A DNA stretch of 64,000 nucleotides. It comes from Alternaria dauci (Eukaryota > Ascomycota > Dothideomycetes > Pleosporales > Pleosporaceae). The translations under genes and the position numbers were made by a program. Each line of letters begins with the position of its first letter. The stretch's first letter is position 1. Below, piece after piece: positions 9,708-20,092 of this stretch. The notes beneath the pieces are model-generated. The model saw only the letters and a program-made list of their open reading frames with translations. It did not search any database and was not told where the DNA came from. The DNA is taken from NCBI RefSeq assembly GCF_042100115.1, contig NC_091279.1, forward strand, positions 682,001-746,000. Reading direction: 5' to 3'.

Positions 9708-11418
9708 CTATACAGCTTCGGTCCGCTGCACGGGTGCTTTCTCGTGGTGCTCGGTTTCATAGTCGGCATTCTTCCCATCCGCCTGTACAATAAACTCTTC
9801 GCGCTTCTCGAAACCGAACAGTTGGTCCATCTGGTCCATTCGCAATCCTTTCGTATCGTGGATGAAGAAAAAGGCGTAAATGCTAGCACAGATAAGACAC
9901 GTTGCGAAGAAGACGTAAACACCCCACTCCATGGAAGTATACATGGAGGGCAGCGATTTGGTCGCAATCAAAGTCCATATCCAGACAGATGCTGCCGCCC
10001 ATGGTCCGGATATGGATCGCATCGACGCAGGGAAGATTTCAGACGAAATGATCCAGGGGAGACCGTTTGCACCAAATGACCAGGCCGCGCCGAAGATCAT
10101 GATCATGGCGGTTGCGGCCTTGCCACCAGCTACTGTCGATTCGGACATGGGCTGACCCACGGTCGGCTTCCCAAGTGCAATGTACACTGCGAGGTAGTAC
10201 TGGCAGAAAGCACAGATAAGCGAAGAAACGATCCAAGGCCACTTGCGTCCGAACATGTCGATGAACCAGGTGAAGAAGATGATGGAGCCTCCGGCCTTGA
10301 TGATTCCATAAATACCTGTCCAGAGCGTGACATCAGACAATCCGATCGAGGTAAAGATGGTTGGAGAATAGTAATTAATTGCGGCTGCTCCGCTCCAAGC
10401 TTGCCACATGAACATGAGGAATACCAAGAGGAACCTGTTTCGCATGCCTGGCATAGCTCCTTCGCGTGCCGCGGCTTTGATGGTCGTAAGAAAGCTAGCA
10501 TGCTTCTGGCCATGGAGGAGCGCAGCACGTTCTTTTGCAATCTCGTTTCGCACGTACTGTATATCTTGAGCAATGTACGGGTGGTCCTCCGGCAGGTTGC
10601 GGAAAAAGCTGTATGATTTCAGGGCCTCGGCTTCGCGACCACGTTTCAGCAGCCACGTAGGAGACTCCTTGAGGACTGGTATCATGAGAGCCAGGAGCCC
10701 AGCTGGAATCAGCTGAACAGCCATAGGGATTCTCCAAGCAGTAGATTTTGAACTGTCCATGTTGTGTACAATGCCGTAGTTGATCCAGAATCCGATGACG
10801 GCACCGGTCTGGTAGAAGGACTCAAAGAAGCCGGTAAGGCGTCCACGAATAGCGGGAGGTGAGATTTCGGCAATGTAGATGGGGGATACGGCGGCGATGC
10901 CTCCGACGCCCATGCCGGTGAAGAAGCGTCCAGCGAGAACAAGGCCCAACTGGTCTTCAGGAACTGCATGAAACAGTCAGTATGGCATTGCATACACGGC
11001 ATAGAGGATCGTAGCTCACCAGTACACATGATTGCGCCAACGATGAAGATGGCGTCTGAGATGATGACCGTAGCACGGCGACCAAGGAGCTCGAGGAACG
11101 GGTACATCAACAGTGCGCCCACCAGCCCTCCAGCTGAATAGATGGAGGTGATGTTGCTGGTTATTTCGTTTTTGTTCGACGCGTTGATGCCGAAGTCTCG
11201 TTGGAAGGACTTCTGGGCGATGGTGGTGCCAATGAAGGCAGAGTCGTAACCATAGGCCAAAACACCCATTGATATCACAAGTGCGGCCATGTAGACCCTC
11301 CAGTTGTACTGTGAGCCGTATTAATATGTCACCAGATCGCGATCTTGTCGGAGAGATCAGAACATACAACTTCCGAGGGGGTTGGCCGGTCTTCGGGGGC
11401 GCGAGCAAAACCACCCAT
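9708..11418 (-). CDS. MFS sugar/quinate permease-type transporter
   Basis: Exons 11418-11368, 11308-11020 and 10963-9708 give 531 aa with about 12 membrane segments. The N-terminus EDRPTPSEVYNWRVY and the YGYDSAFIGTT segment closely match fungal quinate permeases (QutD/QA-Y group) as I remember them. Sugar-porter signatures are present: GRRATVIISD, GRFFTGMGVGG, ESPTWLLKRGR, INYYSPTIF, FGRKWPW and HDTKG. It likely imports a sugar acid, quinate-like compound or hexose at the plasma membrane, driven by protons. Divergent from the aldolase gene at 11955, with which it shares a 536-nt promoter region. Confidence 0.9.
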
Positions 11419-11954
11419 GATGACTCTGAACTAAGAGACGAAGGCCAATCTACAGGACGAGTGTTGAAGCTGCGCGTCCGGCAGTTTTAAAGATGCCGAT
11501 CTCAAACCTGGGGTTCCCACGTTCTTCTTAAGCAAACTCGCTTCCCCACAAAACACCCAAGCCGTCGGGGGCGGACGACTAGGTTGCCACATCCGAGCAT
11601 CAGGCTTCCCCAGGCCGAGTCCCCAGAGATGGCGTATTCTCGTTGCGTGGGTTCGGTGGCGTGAACAGGAAACTCGTGGGACTAGTGCAGCCGACAGGCG
11701 AGGCTGGCGAAGTGTGTTCGGGAAACAGACGTCACCCTCGCGGTCGCAGCCGACAGCGAATCGCGTGCCTCAACAGCCGATGCAACATCCACACGTCTCC
11801 ACGCCGAGGCGCGTGTTCTCGCATGCTTCAACATAGTACCGGAACGCGTCGTGCAGTCATGGATGCCAAAATGCGGCGGCCTCGCTCTGGTTTGGACGTA
11901 TCTTCTACACTCCGTTGTCCCCTCTACTTGCTTCCATCCTGAGATCCTTGCAAA
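11419..11954. other. Shared divergent promoter region (transporter / aldolase)
   Basis: Lies between two outward-reading genes and therefore must contain both promoters. It is G+C-rich with several GGGG/CCCC tracts (for example 11563-11573). No gene is supported, and I could not assign a specific regulator site. Confidence 0.45.
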
Positions 11955-12972
11955 ATGCCTTCCGCCAACGGCACAAACGGTACCACAACATACTCCTTCC
12001 CACCAGGAATTCATGTCCCCTCTTTGACGTGGTTCAAGAATGACTCCAACCAAGAAATTGACTGGGATGTCCAAGAGGAGCACTTCGGGTTCTTGATCTC
12101 GAACGGCCTTCACGGCATCGTCATCGCCGGAACAAATGGCGAGGCAGCAACATTATCATCCGCTGAGAAGACCCAGCTCGTCCAAAAAGCCCGCAAAACC
12201 GCACAACGCCTGGGCCGCGAAAACCTTCCCATCACGATTGGAGGTGTAGCAGGCTGCACACGCGACGCCATACAACAAACCATCGAGGCAAAGGAGGCAG
12301 GCGCATCGTATTACCTGGCCCTGGTGCCATCCTACTTCCACTTTTCCATGAACCAGGACGCAATCGTTGCCTATTTTCAGGAACTGGCAGACGCATCACC
12401 TATCCCCATTGTTTTGTACAACTTCCCGAATGTCGTAGCCGGTCTCGACATCAACTCGGAGATGCTAGACATCCTCGGCAAGCACAAGAACATCGTAGCC
12501 GTCAAGCTCACGTGCGGAGGAATCGCAAAGGTTGCAAGGATCAGCGCGGCGTTTGACAAGTCAGAGTTTGTTGCTCTTGCGGGCCAAAGCGACTGGCTCG
12601 TACCGGCTTTGAGCGTCGGTGGAGTTGGCACCATTACTGGTGTCGCAAACCTGTACCCAAAGGTATGTTTTATGCGCCACAGTGCGGTGCGATCGAAAAC
12701 TAACAGACCAGTCTTGTCTACACATGTTCGACCTATACCAATCAGGTAAACACGACGAAGCGTCAGCCCTCCAGATCAAACTCTCGGTCACCGAATGGGG
12801 TTTCGGAAAGGGTGGTATCAACGGCACTAAGTATGTCGTTGCGCACAAGAGAGGATACCCAGAGACCAGCGCCGACTGTCGAAGGCCTTATCCGCGATAC
12901 ACAGATGAGGAGAAGAGGAAATGGGTTGTGAACCAAGTCTCAGGTCTCGATGAGCTAGAAGCATCATTGTAA
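11955..12972 (+). CDS. DHDPS/NAL-family aldolase (2-keto-3-deoxy acid or HOGA type)
   Basis: Exons 11955-12662 and 12712-12972 (49-nt intron) give 322 aa, the usual length for the family. It is a (beta/alpha)8 class I aldolase. GTNGE (59-63) is the carboxylate-binding loop, Y145 in LYNFP is the catalytic tyrosine and K174 in AVKLTCGG is the expected Schiff-base lysine. Fungal relatives cleave sugar-acid intermediates to pyruvate plus an aldehyde, or act as 4-hydroxy-2-oxoglutarate aldolases; true lysine synthesis is not expected because fungi use the aminoadipate route. Pairing with a sugar-acid-type transporter fits catabolism. Substrate not determinable. Confidence 0.88.
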
Positions 12973-13042
12973 AGTGATGCTTCGCGATTGAAATATTGAA
13001 ATGCTTCTTGGCCATGAATATCTGTCGCGTGACAGGATCCCA

Positions 13043-15114
13043 TCAGATTGTCCATTGCTCTCTCAGATCTCTCAACACGCCATCCGTCCTCCACCCTATA
13101 TGTTTCTGCAACTGTTCCAGATACTCCACACAAGCCTGCTGCTCCCTCGGGTCGATGATGTAGGCTCCACACGCACTCAGGATGTGACTACCCTGAAACA
13201 TGGCATTTCCACAGTGACTATTACTCACGCCGTATCCTATCGTTATCCGTATGTGCTTGCGAATAGCCGCGTCGGTAGACTTCCTAGCACGGACACCAGC
13301 GAGCCCCACCAAGGACGCATTGGGCGAGTATATAGTCAGCAGTATCTTGCAAAGGTGGTAGTACTGCAAGCCGACTGCTACAACGCCTGACGGGCAGAGC
13401 TGTTCAGGCCAAGTCCCTTCAAACCGATCACCCGCGTCAGGCTCGACATGGAAAGCGGAGAACGTCCAGGGTTTTGACCGCTCCCATTCGTCTACCTCGT
13501 CATTCAAGTCTTTCCACTTTTCGCGACTAACGTTTTCGCTGCCGTTGTTGCTCCCTCCAAATACTGTTTGCAGGACAACAGCGAAGAGGAATATAATGCG
13601 GTTCGCCCAGCTTTCGTCGTCGAACTCGCTGAACACGGCGGAGTGGCGGTAGTTGTCGAGGCTGAGGTTGAGGGGCTGTTGGGTCGTAAGAGAGACGTAG
13701 ATGTGTTGGCGAAGAGACACCCAGGATGCAGATTCGCGGAGGCCACCGTCTGCGGCGAATGACGAGATACTGTTTAGTATGCGGGCAGTACCCTGAAGAT
13801 CAAGCATCGGTCAGCAACGGTAAACGAATGTTTTGGCCAAAAGAAAAGGGAACGTACCAGATGGTGGCAGTGTTCATCGGCATCGCCCATCTCCTCGTGG
13901 AGGCGAAGCAGGATCACGGCAATAAGAAAGTTCTCGTCCCAATGTGCCAGCGGGTCCTCGAGCGCCACAATCAACGCCTGTAAGCACTGATCTATGTAGG
14001 CCTGCGATACATCATCTGCGGTTTTACCCATCAACCAGCAGTGCCTTGCGGCGACACCCAGTATACCATTTAGAATCACGGGAAAGTGGGCTGCGCGTTT
14101 CGGTACCTCGACAGCGAAATGTCGTCGTGAATCGCATACGTCGATCCATGAAGTACAGAAGAAGACATAATGATGGAAAAGACGTGCTTCGTGTGCGTTG
14201 TTCACAGGCCACCCGAGTGTTGGTGCCGCCGAAGGACTGAACGCTGTGGAATTGTAAGGAGATTGGTTGTTGTTGATCGATCCGAAAGGGCTTTTCTTTG
14301 GCAGACTTGGAGACTGCGACAGACGCTGTAGTGATCCGGGACTCGCGTGCCAGTGGCCTGTGTTCGCTAGGTGGTTTATCGAAGAGACAGCTCTAATATT
14401 TTGCGATGCGTTATTACTCCCAGCACTACTGACATCAAGTAGGGATGGCGGGACGTGAGTATTGAGAACGTCGTGGATGGACGGCAGATCGCTAGCATCG
14501 TCGAATCCTGGGATGGGAACGGTTGCAAATGGGTCTTCGTCACGATATGATGACGCCAGTTGGCGCTCGCTGGAATCTCTGTTCAAACTTTGGTCTGATC
14601 GCCGGACTCGCGAGGTAACATCAAGCCGGTTGGGCGTGCTTTCGGAATTCACTTCGCCTTCTGGCACAGCTTCATACTCTTCTTCGTCACTGCTGTCCTT
14701 GTTGGGTTCAACAAAGTGCACTACGCCACTATCTATCAGCCACTGTTGTTGAATAGGACCTGGCGCATACGCATACGCACATGAAGTTGGGATGTCCACC
14801 CATTGCTGGCCCACGCGGAACTCGAGCGACTGCTCGGCGGAACCTATGTCTTCACCGGCATTGAACTTGACTGCTGTGACGGGACGGAAGCGAAACGCAT
14901 TGCCACGAACGCATGGCTTCTTGCGCTCAGTGCAATATTTGCATTTTTCCGAGTCGCGCAACTTCACACCTGTATGTTGAGCGTTTGAATCCCATTGGGT
15001 AGTGAGAGGGCGTACATTTGATATGACGCTCACGGCAAGCTTTGCTGTTCAGTAGTTAGCGCGCGTTGGAACTCCGTGGGCGGGTTTGACTGACCATCCG
15101 CTTCTCTGCCTCAT
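13043..15114 (-). CDS. Zn2Cys6 transcription factor 1
   Basis: Exons 15114-15095, 15044-15016, 14969-13858 and 13792-13043 give 636 aa. The zinc cluster is assembled across the first three exons: C7, C10, C17, C26, C29, C36 (CKAC...HIKC...CKYC...KKPC), a complete Zn2Cys6 motif at the extreme N-terminus followed by VRGNAFRFRPV. The middle is Ser/Asp-rich and probably disordered. The C-terminal half matches the fungal-specific domain of the Fungal_trans_2 type (FHHYVFFCTSWIDVCDSRRHF; LNGILGVAARH). A nuclear DNA-binding activator or repressor. It converges with the aldolase gene (70 nt between stops) and lies next to a second regulator, suggesting local pathway control. Confidence 0.9.
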
Positions 15115-15488
15115 CGTAAAGCCCGGATCCCAAGGATGGTGAATGATGGGGTTGCCACGTTGAGCCGGGAAACCGAGCCCATGTTGTTAGTTTTCATTCG
15201 GGCTACTTACCCCGCCCGTTTCGTATGCAGTGTTCCAAGTCTGGCACGCGTGGTTTCAATTTAGAGCAAGGCGAATCGAAGCTTGCGGAGATCTTTCCGA
15301 TTGGAGCGATGCTCCGAGGCGTCTCTACGATTTAATTGGTCTAGGCCGGTGCAAGAGATGACAACTGCTACCTGCACTGACCTGTTAATGGCAAGGCTCT
15401 CCGCCTTGCCACTTTCGCCCGAGGTCGAAAAACAGAGCGGCATCTGCTTGGTGAAATTGCAATGCGTATCGGTGTCGAAATGAATCCA
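15115..15488. other. Promoter of transcription factor 1
   Basis: 374-nt spacer between two same-strand regulators. It should contain the upstream sequence of the gene starting at 15114. No gene or repeat seen. Confidence 0.4.
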
Positions 15489-17428
15489 TTATACGATGGC
15501 AAAGTGATTCGACGATGCAAAATACTCCTGGCTGACAAGACGCACATCAACCCTTCTCTTGCCTTCATCTTGCCTTCTTTGTACTTCTTCAAGAAGATCC
15601 GCGGTAGCTTTGGCATTGGTAGCAATGCTCTCGAGACCGCGAATTGCCTCAATGATCCATCCTCTCTCTTCACTATCATCCTCTTCGCAGCCCCACATGA
15701 GCAAAGGCCATAAGACGTTAACAGGTAGCGACTCATCTGTCTGTGCCATTAGATGTGTTAAACGCTTTATATTTGCGATAGCGCTTATGACGTCCTTAGT
15801 CTTAGGGTACTGCACATGCGCGACGCGATGTAAGTGTATGAACGAGGCGTGATAGTTGGCGAGATATGTGCGAAAGCTTCGCGTGAGGGCACCTGCTAAG
15901 TTCTTGGCTAGATGTTTCTCCGTGAGATTTCCTGCGACTGCATGATCCATCAATGCCGGTCGCTGACCGTAAAGTGCATGCAAGTCCCTGGAGATTTGTG
16001 CTGCGATAGCCATCACTTCTGTCTCATCCTGAACAGTGCCGCGTGTACGATGCCAGGGGTCAATGCGTGTGATGCGGCCTGCGAAGGATTGCACCTTCTG
16101 ATAGAAAATGATTCCGGGATGATATAACACATCAAACAAAATTTCCTCAATCTCAGTGTCTGGCGTACCCGGCTCTGATCCAGGATTGGCAGCAGGCGAT
16201 GCATCAAAGATGGTCTCATCTGTATCCGCCAAAAAGAGTCCCTCACCCCCTGCCGTCGAGATAGCGCGTGCATCGAGAAGACGCAGCCAAGAGATAAGTC
16301 GGCGTTCTGGAACAGAGAACTTTATCTTATCTGCGCCTTTTATAAGCATATATGCTTCCCGTAAGTTGGCATGAGCCCGTGGCAACATTTCCGTAAGTAA
16401 GTCGGTATAGGTAAGCAAGAAAAGGGCAGCAAGCATGTGTCGAAGATTGCTATCTTCGACTACTCGCGTCTTTGCTAGGCGGCTTGACACCTGTCTAGTT
16501 GCAATGTCGTACAAAGGCCTCCAATCTGCCTTGGCCACGTCGTTGCCTTGCCCGCTACGCTGCATCTGCATCGCGGCGAATGCTACGATGGCACTTTTGA
16601 CGATAGGTGACTCTGCGGCCAAAGTGGCAAAGAAGGCCCGGGTAGATGCCCATTTTGGGCCAATTTCCACAGGCGTAAGGATAGGCGGCATGAGCATTTG
16701 GAGAAATGTATGCAAGAGGTAGTCTTCGTTTGGTCCGTTCGGCGCATCCTCGGTTGAGAATGGTGAAGTCGAAGCTGGATCAGGTAGGTTTGGTCTGCGC
16801 TCTGGCAGTTCACGCGCTCCATTACTTGCAGTCGTAGCGACTCCCGGGATCTGACTTGCAGGTCTCTGACTGTGTGGGACATGGTGGATAGATTGCGGAA
16901 CAGAGCCGGCATGCATATTCACAGTCGCGAAGGAGCCGGCGTCGGTCGGCCACGAGCTGGGACTCAACAACATGGCTTCATCCCAGGCGCCCAAACTCAA
17001 GGGTCCAGAAAGATCCAAACCGAATCCATATCCATCGAATGGTAGTGGGCCTGAAAACAATGGCTGGTGCTGACCCTGTCCCGTGACGAACGACTGGGAT
17101 GGCTTGGAAGTGCTGCTGCGATGCCATGTACCTGGAGTGTTGGCAATGCGATGTCAGTGCATTTCTTACATGCATTGCGTACATTGAGGCTTGAGCTTAC
17201 AGTCGAGGTTCAGTCTTTCACAGTGACCGCAGCGCGGCCTCTGCTCGTTACATCGCACTTTCCGCCTCCTAGGCTGATGAGTGTTGGTGGGGAGCAACAA
17301 GGGATTCCCGCGTACCTGCACGCGTTGCAACCATTCTTTGACCGCGCAGGACGAGGTGGGGCTGGCGATGATTCAGCCACCGGTACTGGAGTTGCTGATG
17401 GTGGCTGGTTTGGTACAGGCTGGGACAT
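15489..17428 (-). CDS. Zn2Cys6 transcription factor 2
   Basis: Exons 17428-17316, 17268-17201 and 17131-15489 give 607 aa. The DNA-binding cluster is C34, C37, C44, C51, C54, C61 (GCNACRRRKVRCNEQRPRC...), built by two splices; unspliced frames miss it. It follows a Pro-rich N-terminus. The large exon encodes a Fungal_trans_2-type regulatory domain (DYLLHTFLQMLMPP, ILFDVLYHPG, VLWPLLMWGCE). It lies between transcription factor 1 and a P450 gene on the same strand. A likely pathway-specific regulator of neighbouring genes; the target is inference. Confidence 0.9.
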
Positions 17429-17859
17429 ACGCGAAAGTTTCGATCAAGCAATGTGATGAACCTTAATGCGAAGACCAGGATAGGGCCGTTTATGTACAAC
17501 ATGCAACGAAGCGGAGAAATCAAAGTATGTGGGGGGCCAATCGATGAGCTGAGGCGCTATGCTCGGGAGCCAAGGAACCCGGCCCCTCACCACAATGAAG
17601 AAACACCAATCTTCCATACCTAGGTAGTGTCTTCTCTACTCTACGCCACATCGCACCCTCAAGGCTTCAGTTGTCCGTCTCGTTAGTAGGTCGTCAACCC
17701 GCAGCATAGCGCACACATGCAGGATACTTTACAGGATACAACACGGAAAATGAGCTTCTTCTAAACGACGCGAACCTTTCACATCTATCATTCCGAGCTA
17801 CATTCGCAAATCTATGCAACACCCAAACACCTCTGCTATGCAACAAACAAAACTTCTCC
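17429..17859. other. Intergenic with TACCTAGGTA palindrome
   Basis: Promoter side of transcription factor 2 and 3' side of the P450 gene. The perfect palindrome TACCTAGGTA is at 17617-17626. No gene. Confidence 0.5.
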
Positions 17860-19500
17860 CTACTCCTGCTGTGCCAATTTTCGCTCTCGCCGCCAGATCT
17901 TCACTGGCATCTCCCCCAGAATCCAGTTCATCGTCTCCAGCCGTTGCAGCTCCCAGTTTGGACTGCTCAGCGCAAAATCGTAACGTCGCAACACGCTTGC
18001 GAGCACCACAGTTTGCTCAAGGTATGAGATGTTGCGTCCAATGCAGCCTCTTGCGCCTGCCGAGAAAGCCAGAAAGTAGGGCTGCAACGCCTTGCCCTCT
18101 TCGCCCAACCAGCGTTCAGGAATGAACTTGTCGGCTTGTGGGAACATGGACTCCTGTCGATGCGCAACATACGCAGACATCGCGACGGAGACGCCACCTG
18201 GAATGTAGTCACCGAGGATGTTTGTGCCTTCTGCTGGCGTTTGTCGTGGTAGCCCATGAGGGGTCGGCGGGAACAGGCGGAGCGACTCATCCAGACACGC
18301 ACGAAGATATGGCAGATGCTTCACCCTGTCATAGGCAATGACTCCATCGCCTTCCTCTTCGTCGTCTTCCAAGGCCGAGTCGATTTCTTGTACCAACTTC
18401 TTCTTGATTTCCGGGTGCTTGATCAGCTGATACATGACGTTGGCCATCGCAATCGCTGTCGTCGCCGATCCGGCGTTCATCATGATGCTCACTTCCGCGA
18501 TAATCTCGCCCCACTCCAGGTTGTTCGGTTGGCCGTTCTTGTCTTCCATTAGCGTCTGGAAGAAGTCGTCAAGCTTCTCTCCTGCCCTATATCGCTCAAG
18601 ACGCTTGTGGGCAAGTTGAACTGGTATGCCCTCCCATTCGTTTGCATAGTCGCTCATGCGCTTGTAGAAGGGAATGACGTTGGAGAATTTGTTGATGAGC
18701 GGATACCAGTCATATGGCCAAATTAACAACGACTGTTTCCGAGCTGTGTTGTACAGCGCTGGCCTGAAATCGCATTCGTACGTTGAGCCATCTGTTCTAC
18801 GCCCAGTAATCCTGTCGTGACCTCGGTCAAGGAATCCAAGCTTGTCGGAGAGTCCAATGTCGGCAATGGCGTCCAGTGTGAAAAAATTGGTCCACTTTCG
18901 ATAGTCAAGGTTCACGTCCTCAGGCTTCGGAAGCTGTCCAGGTGCTAGTGGCGCGGTGCAGCACTCGTCAAAGTGCTTTAATAGCTTTTGCGTCTTGTCA
19001 GCTACCTTGTGCTCCCAGCCCTCCAGGTTCTTGATCGCATACGCGGAGCTCATCAACTTCCTCTTGCGGGCATGATCGTGCTTGTCAATCACATCGGCAA
19101 GGTGGTAATGAGAGCCTGCAGTGACCACGTAAGATCCATCCTTGGTGCAAGGAGTGTTGTGGCCATAGATGTCTTTTACAGCCCGGAGGTCGCCATATGA
19201 CAGGAACTTGGGGCCAACACGGATGACTGGATGCTTTCGGTGTAACTTCTCAAGGTATGTGGACCGTGCTCCTCCATGTGCAAGTACCATGAACGGTATC
19301 GAAGAGATACCCGAGAGCGGATGCATGTTCGGATAGCGTCGAAGACCTGAGTCATTAGTTGGAGCTTCCTTGTCATCCATGAAGATCAACATACCGTCAA
19401 CATCGCGGAAGTATTGGATTATTGGATATACGACAAAGTAGAGAAAAGCGCATGCGCCTAACGCAGCTGCATATGGAATTGAAAATGCTGCGGTCGACAT
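17860..19500 (-). CDS. Cytochrome P450 monooxygenase
   Basis: Single exon, 546 aa. N-terminal membrane anchor at about residues 8-30. The ExxR motif is E405-x-x-R408, the PERW segment is FIPERWLG, and the heme loop is FSAGARGCIG with C486 as the thiolate ligand. The I-helix reads MMNAGSATTAIAM, so the usual acidic residue before the conserved Thr is Ala. The sequence around TKDGSYVVTAG and HARKRKLMSSAYA resembles fungal P450s often labelled benzoate 4-monooxygenase-like; I cannot assign a CYP family. An ER enzyme needing NADPH-P450 reductase, and a reductase gene starts 592 nt away in the opposite direction. Confidence 0.93.
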   Translation of the reverse strand: MSTAAFSIPYAAALGACAFLYFVVYPIIQYFRDVDGMLIFMDDKEAPTNDSGLRRYPNMHPLSGISSIPFMVLAHGGARSTYLEKLHRKHPVIRVGPKFLSYGDLRAVKDIYGHNTPCTKDGSYVVTAGSHYHLADVIDKHDHARKRKLMSSAYAIKNLEGWEHKVADKTQKLLKHFDECCTAPLAPGQLPKPEDVNLDYRKWTNFFTLDAIADIGLSDKLGFLDRGHDRITGRRTDGSTYECDFRPALYNTARKQSLLIWPYDWYPLINKFSNVIPFYKRMSDYANEWEGIPVQLAHKRLERYRAGEKLDDFFQTLMEDKNGQPNNLEWGEIIAEVSIMMNAGSATTAIAMANVMYQLIKHPEIKKKLVQEIDSALEDDEEEGDGVIAYDRVKHLPYLRACLDESLRLFPPTPHGLPRQTPAEGTNILGDYIPGGVSVAMSAYVAHRQESMFPQADKFIPERWLGEEGKALQPYFLAFSAGARGCIGRNISYLEQTVVLASVLRRYDFALSSPNWELQRLETMNWILGEMPVKIWRRERKLAQQE

Positions 19501-20092
19501 GATGGAACGTGGTCAACACGACAGGAAAGTTGAATATGGTCTTGTTAGCAATTCGTGAGAGTGCGCTCTGAGGTTTACTTAAGTGTTTGGCTGCGACACC
19601 TCAATGCCCGTTGATGCAGCCGCCAGATTGGATGACGATGGGTCCCAGGAGCTCAGAAAGGCATACTTCGGAGAATGATGGCCTATTCCGGCATGTATTG
19701 CTACGAGCAGCATTTCCGCGCCTGCAGAGCTAAACTGGGGAACCACTCGTGGACGCCAACGATTACTGAACTGTGGGGTAACGCGGGGGTGCCGTGGTTT
19801 ACTCGCCTCATGATCAACCCGACGTTGGTCTACTACGATTATACCCGAAAGTCTTGAGCAACTCCACAGGAATTCGAAGTGCTTCCACACTGCGTTGTCG
19901 GGCTACACCAACATGACAAGTCTAGCAGTCATGTCCGTCGCCAACGTCCAGCCGATGCAGATACTCGCGTATTCGTCTCGAATGGCCCACCTGCTACAAG
20001 CTGACTGAGGATCAACCATACTCTTCTTCGTGGATATATTGTTCGCTCAATCCGTCGAACCTTCCGCGGCCAATTTGTATCCCCCCGCTGTC
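19501..20092. other. Divergent promoter region, P450 / P450 reductase
   Basis: 592 nt between two outward-reading redox partner genes. Small open frames here show no recognisable product. Likely holds shared regulatory sites; none could be assigned by eye. Confidence 0.5.

Noticed and set aside
13160..13250. Possible extra intron in transcription factor 1 (GTGAGT donor near 13229)
   Set aside because: The frame stays open and the in-between residues align with the family pattern of a short linker before a conserved helix.
20030..20092. Earlier in-frame start for the P450 reductase
   Set aside because: The codon at 20030 is GTG. The ATG at 20093 precedes the expected anchor region.
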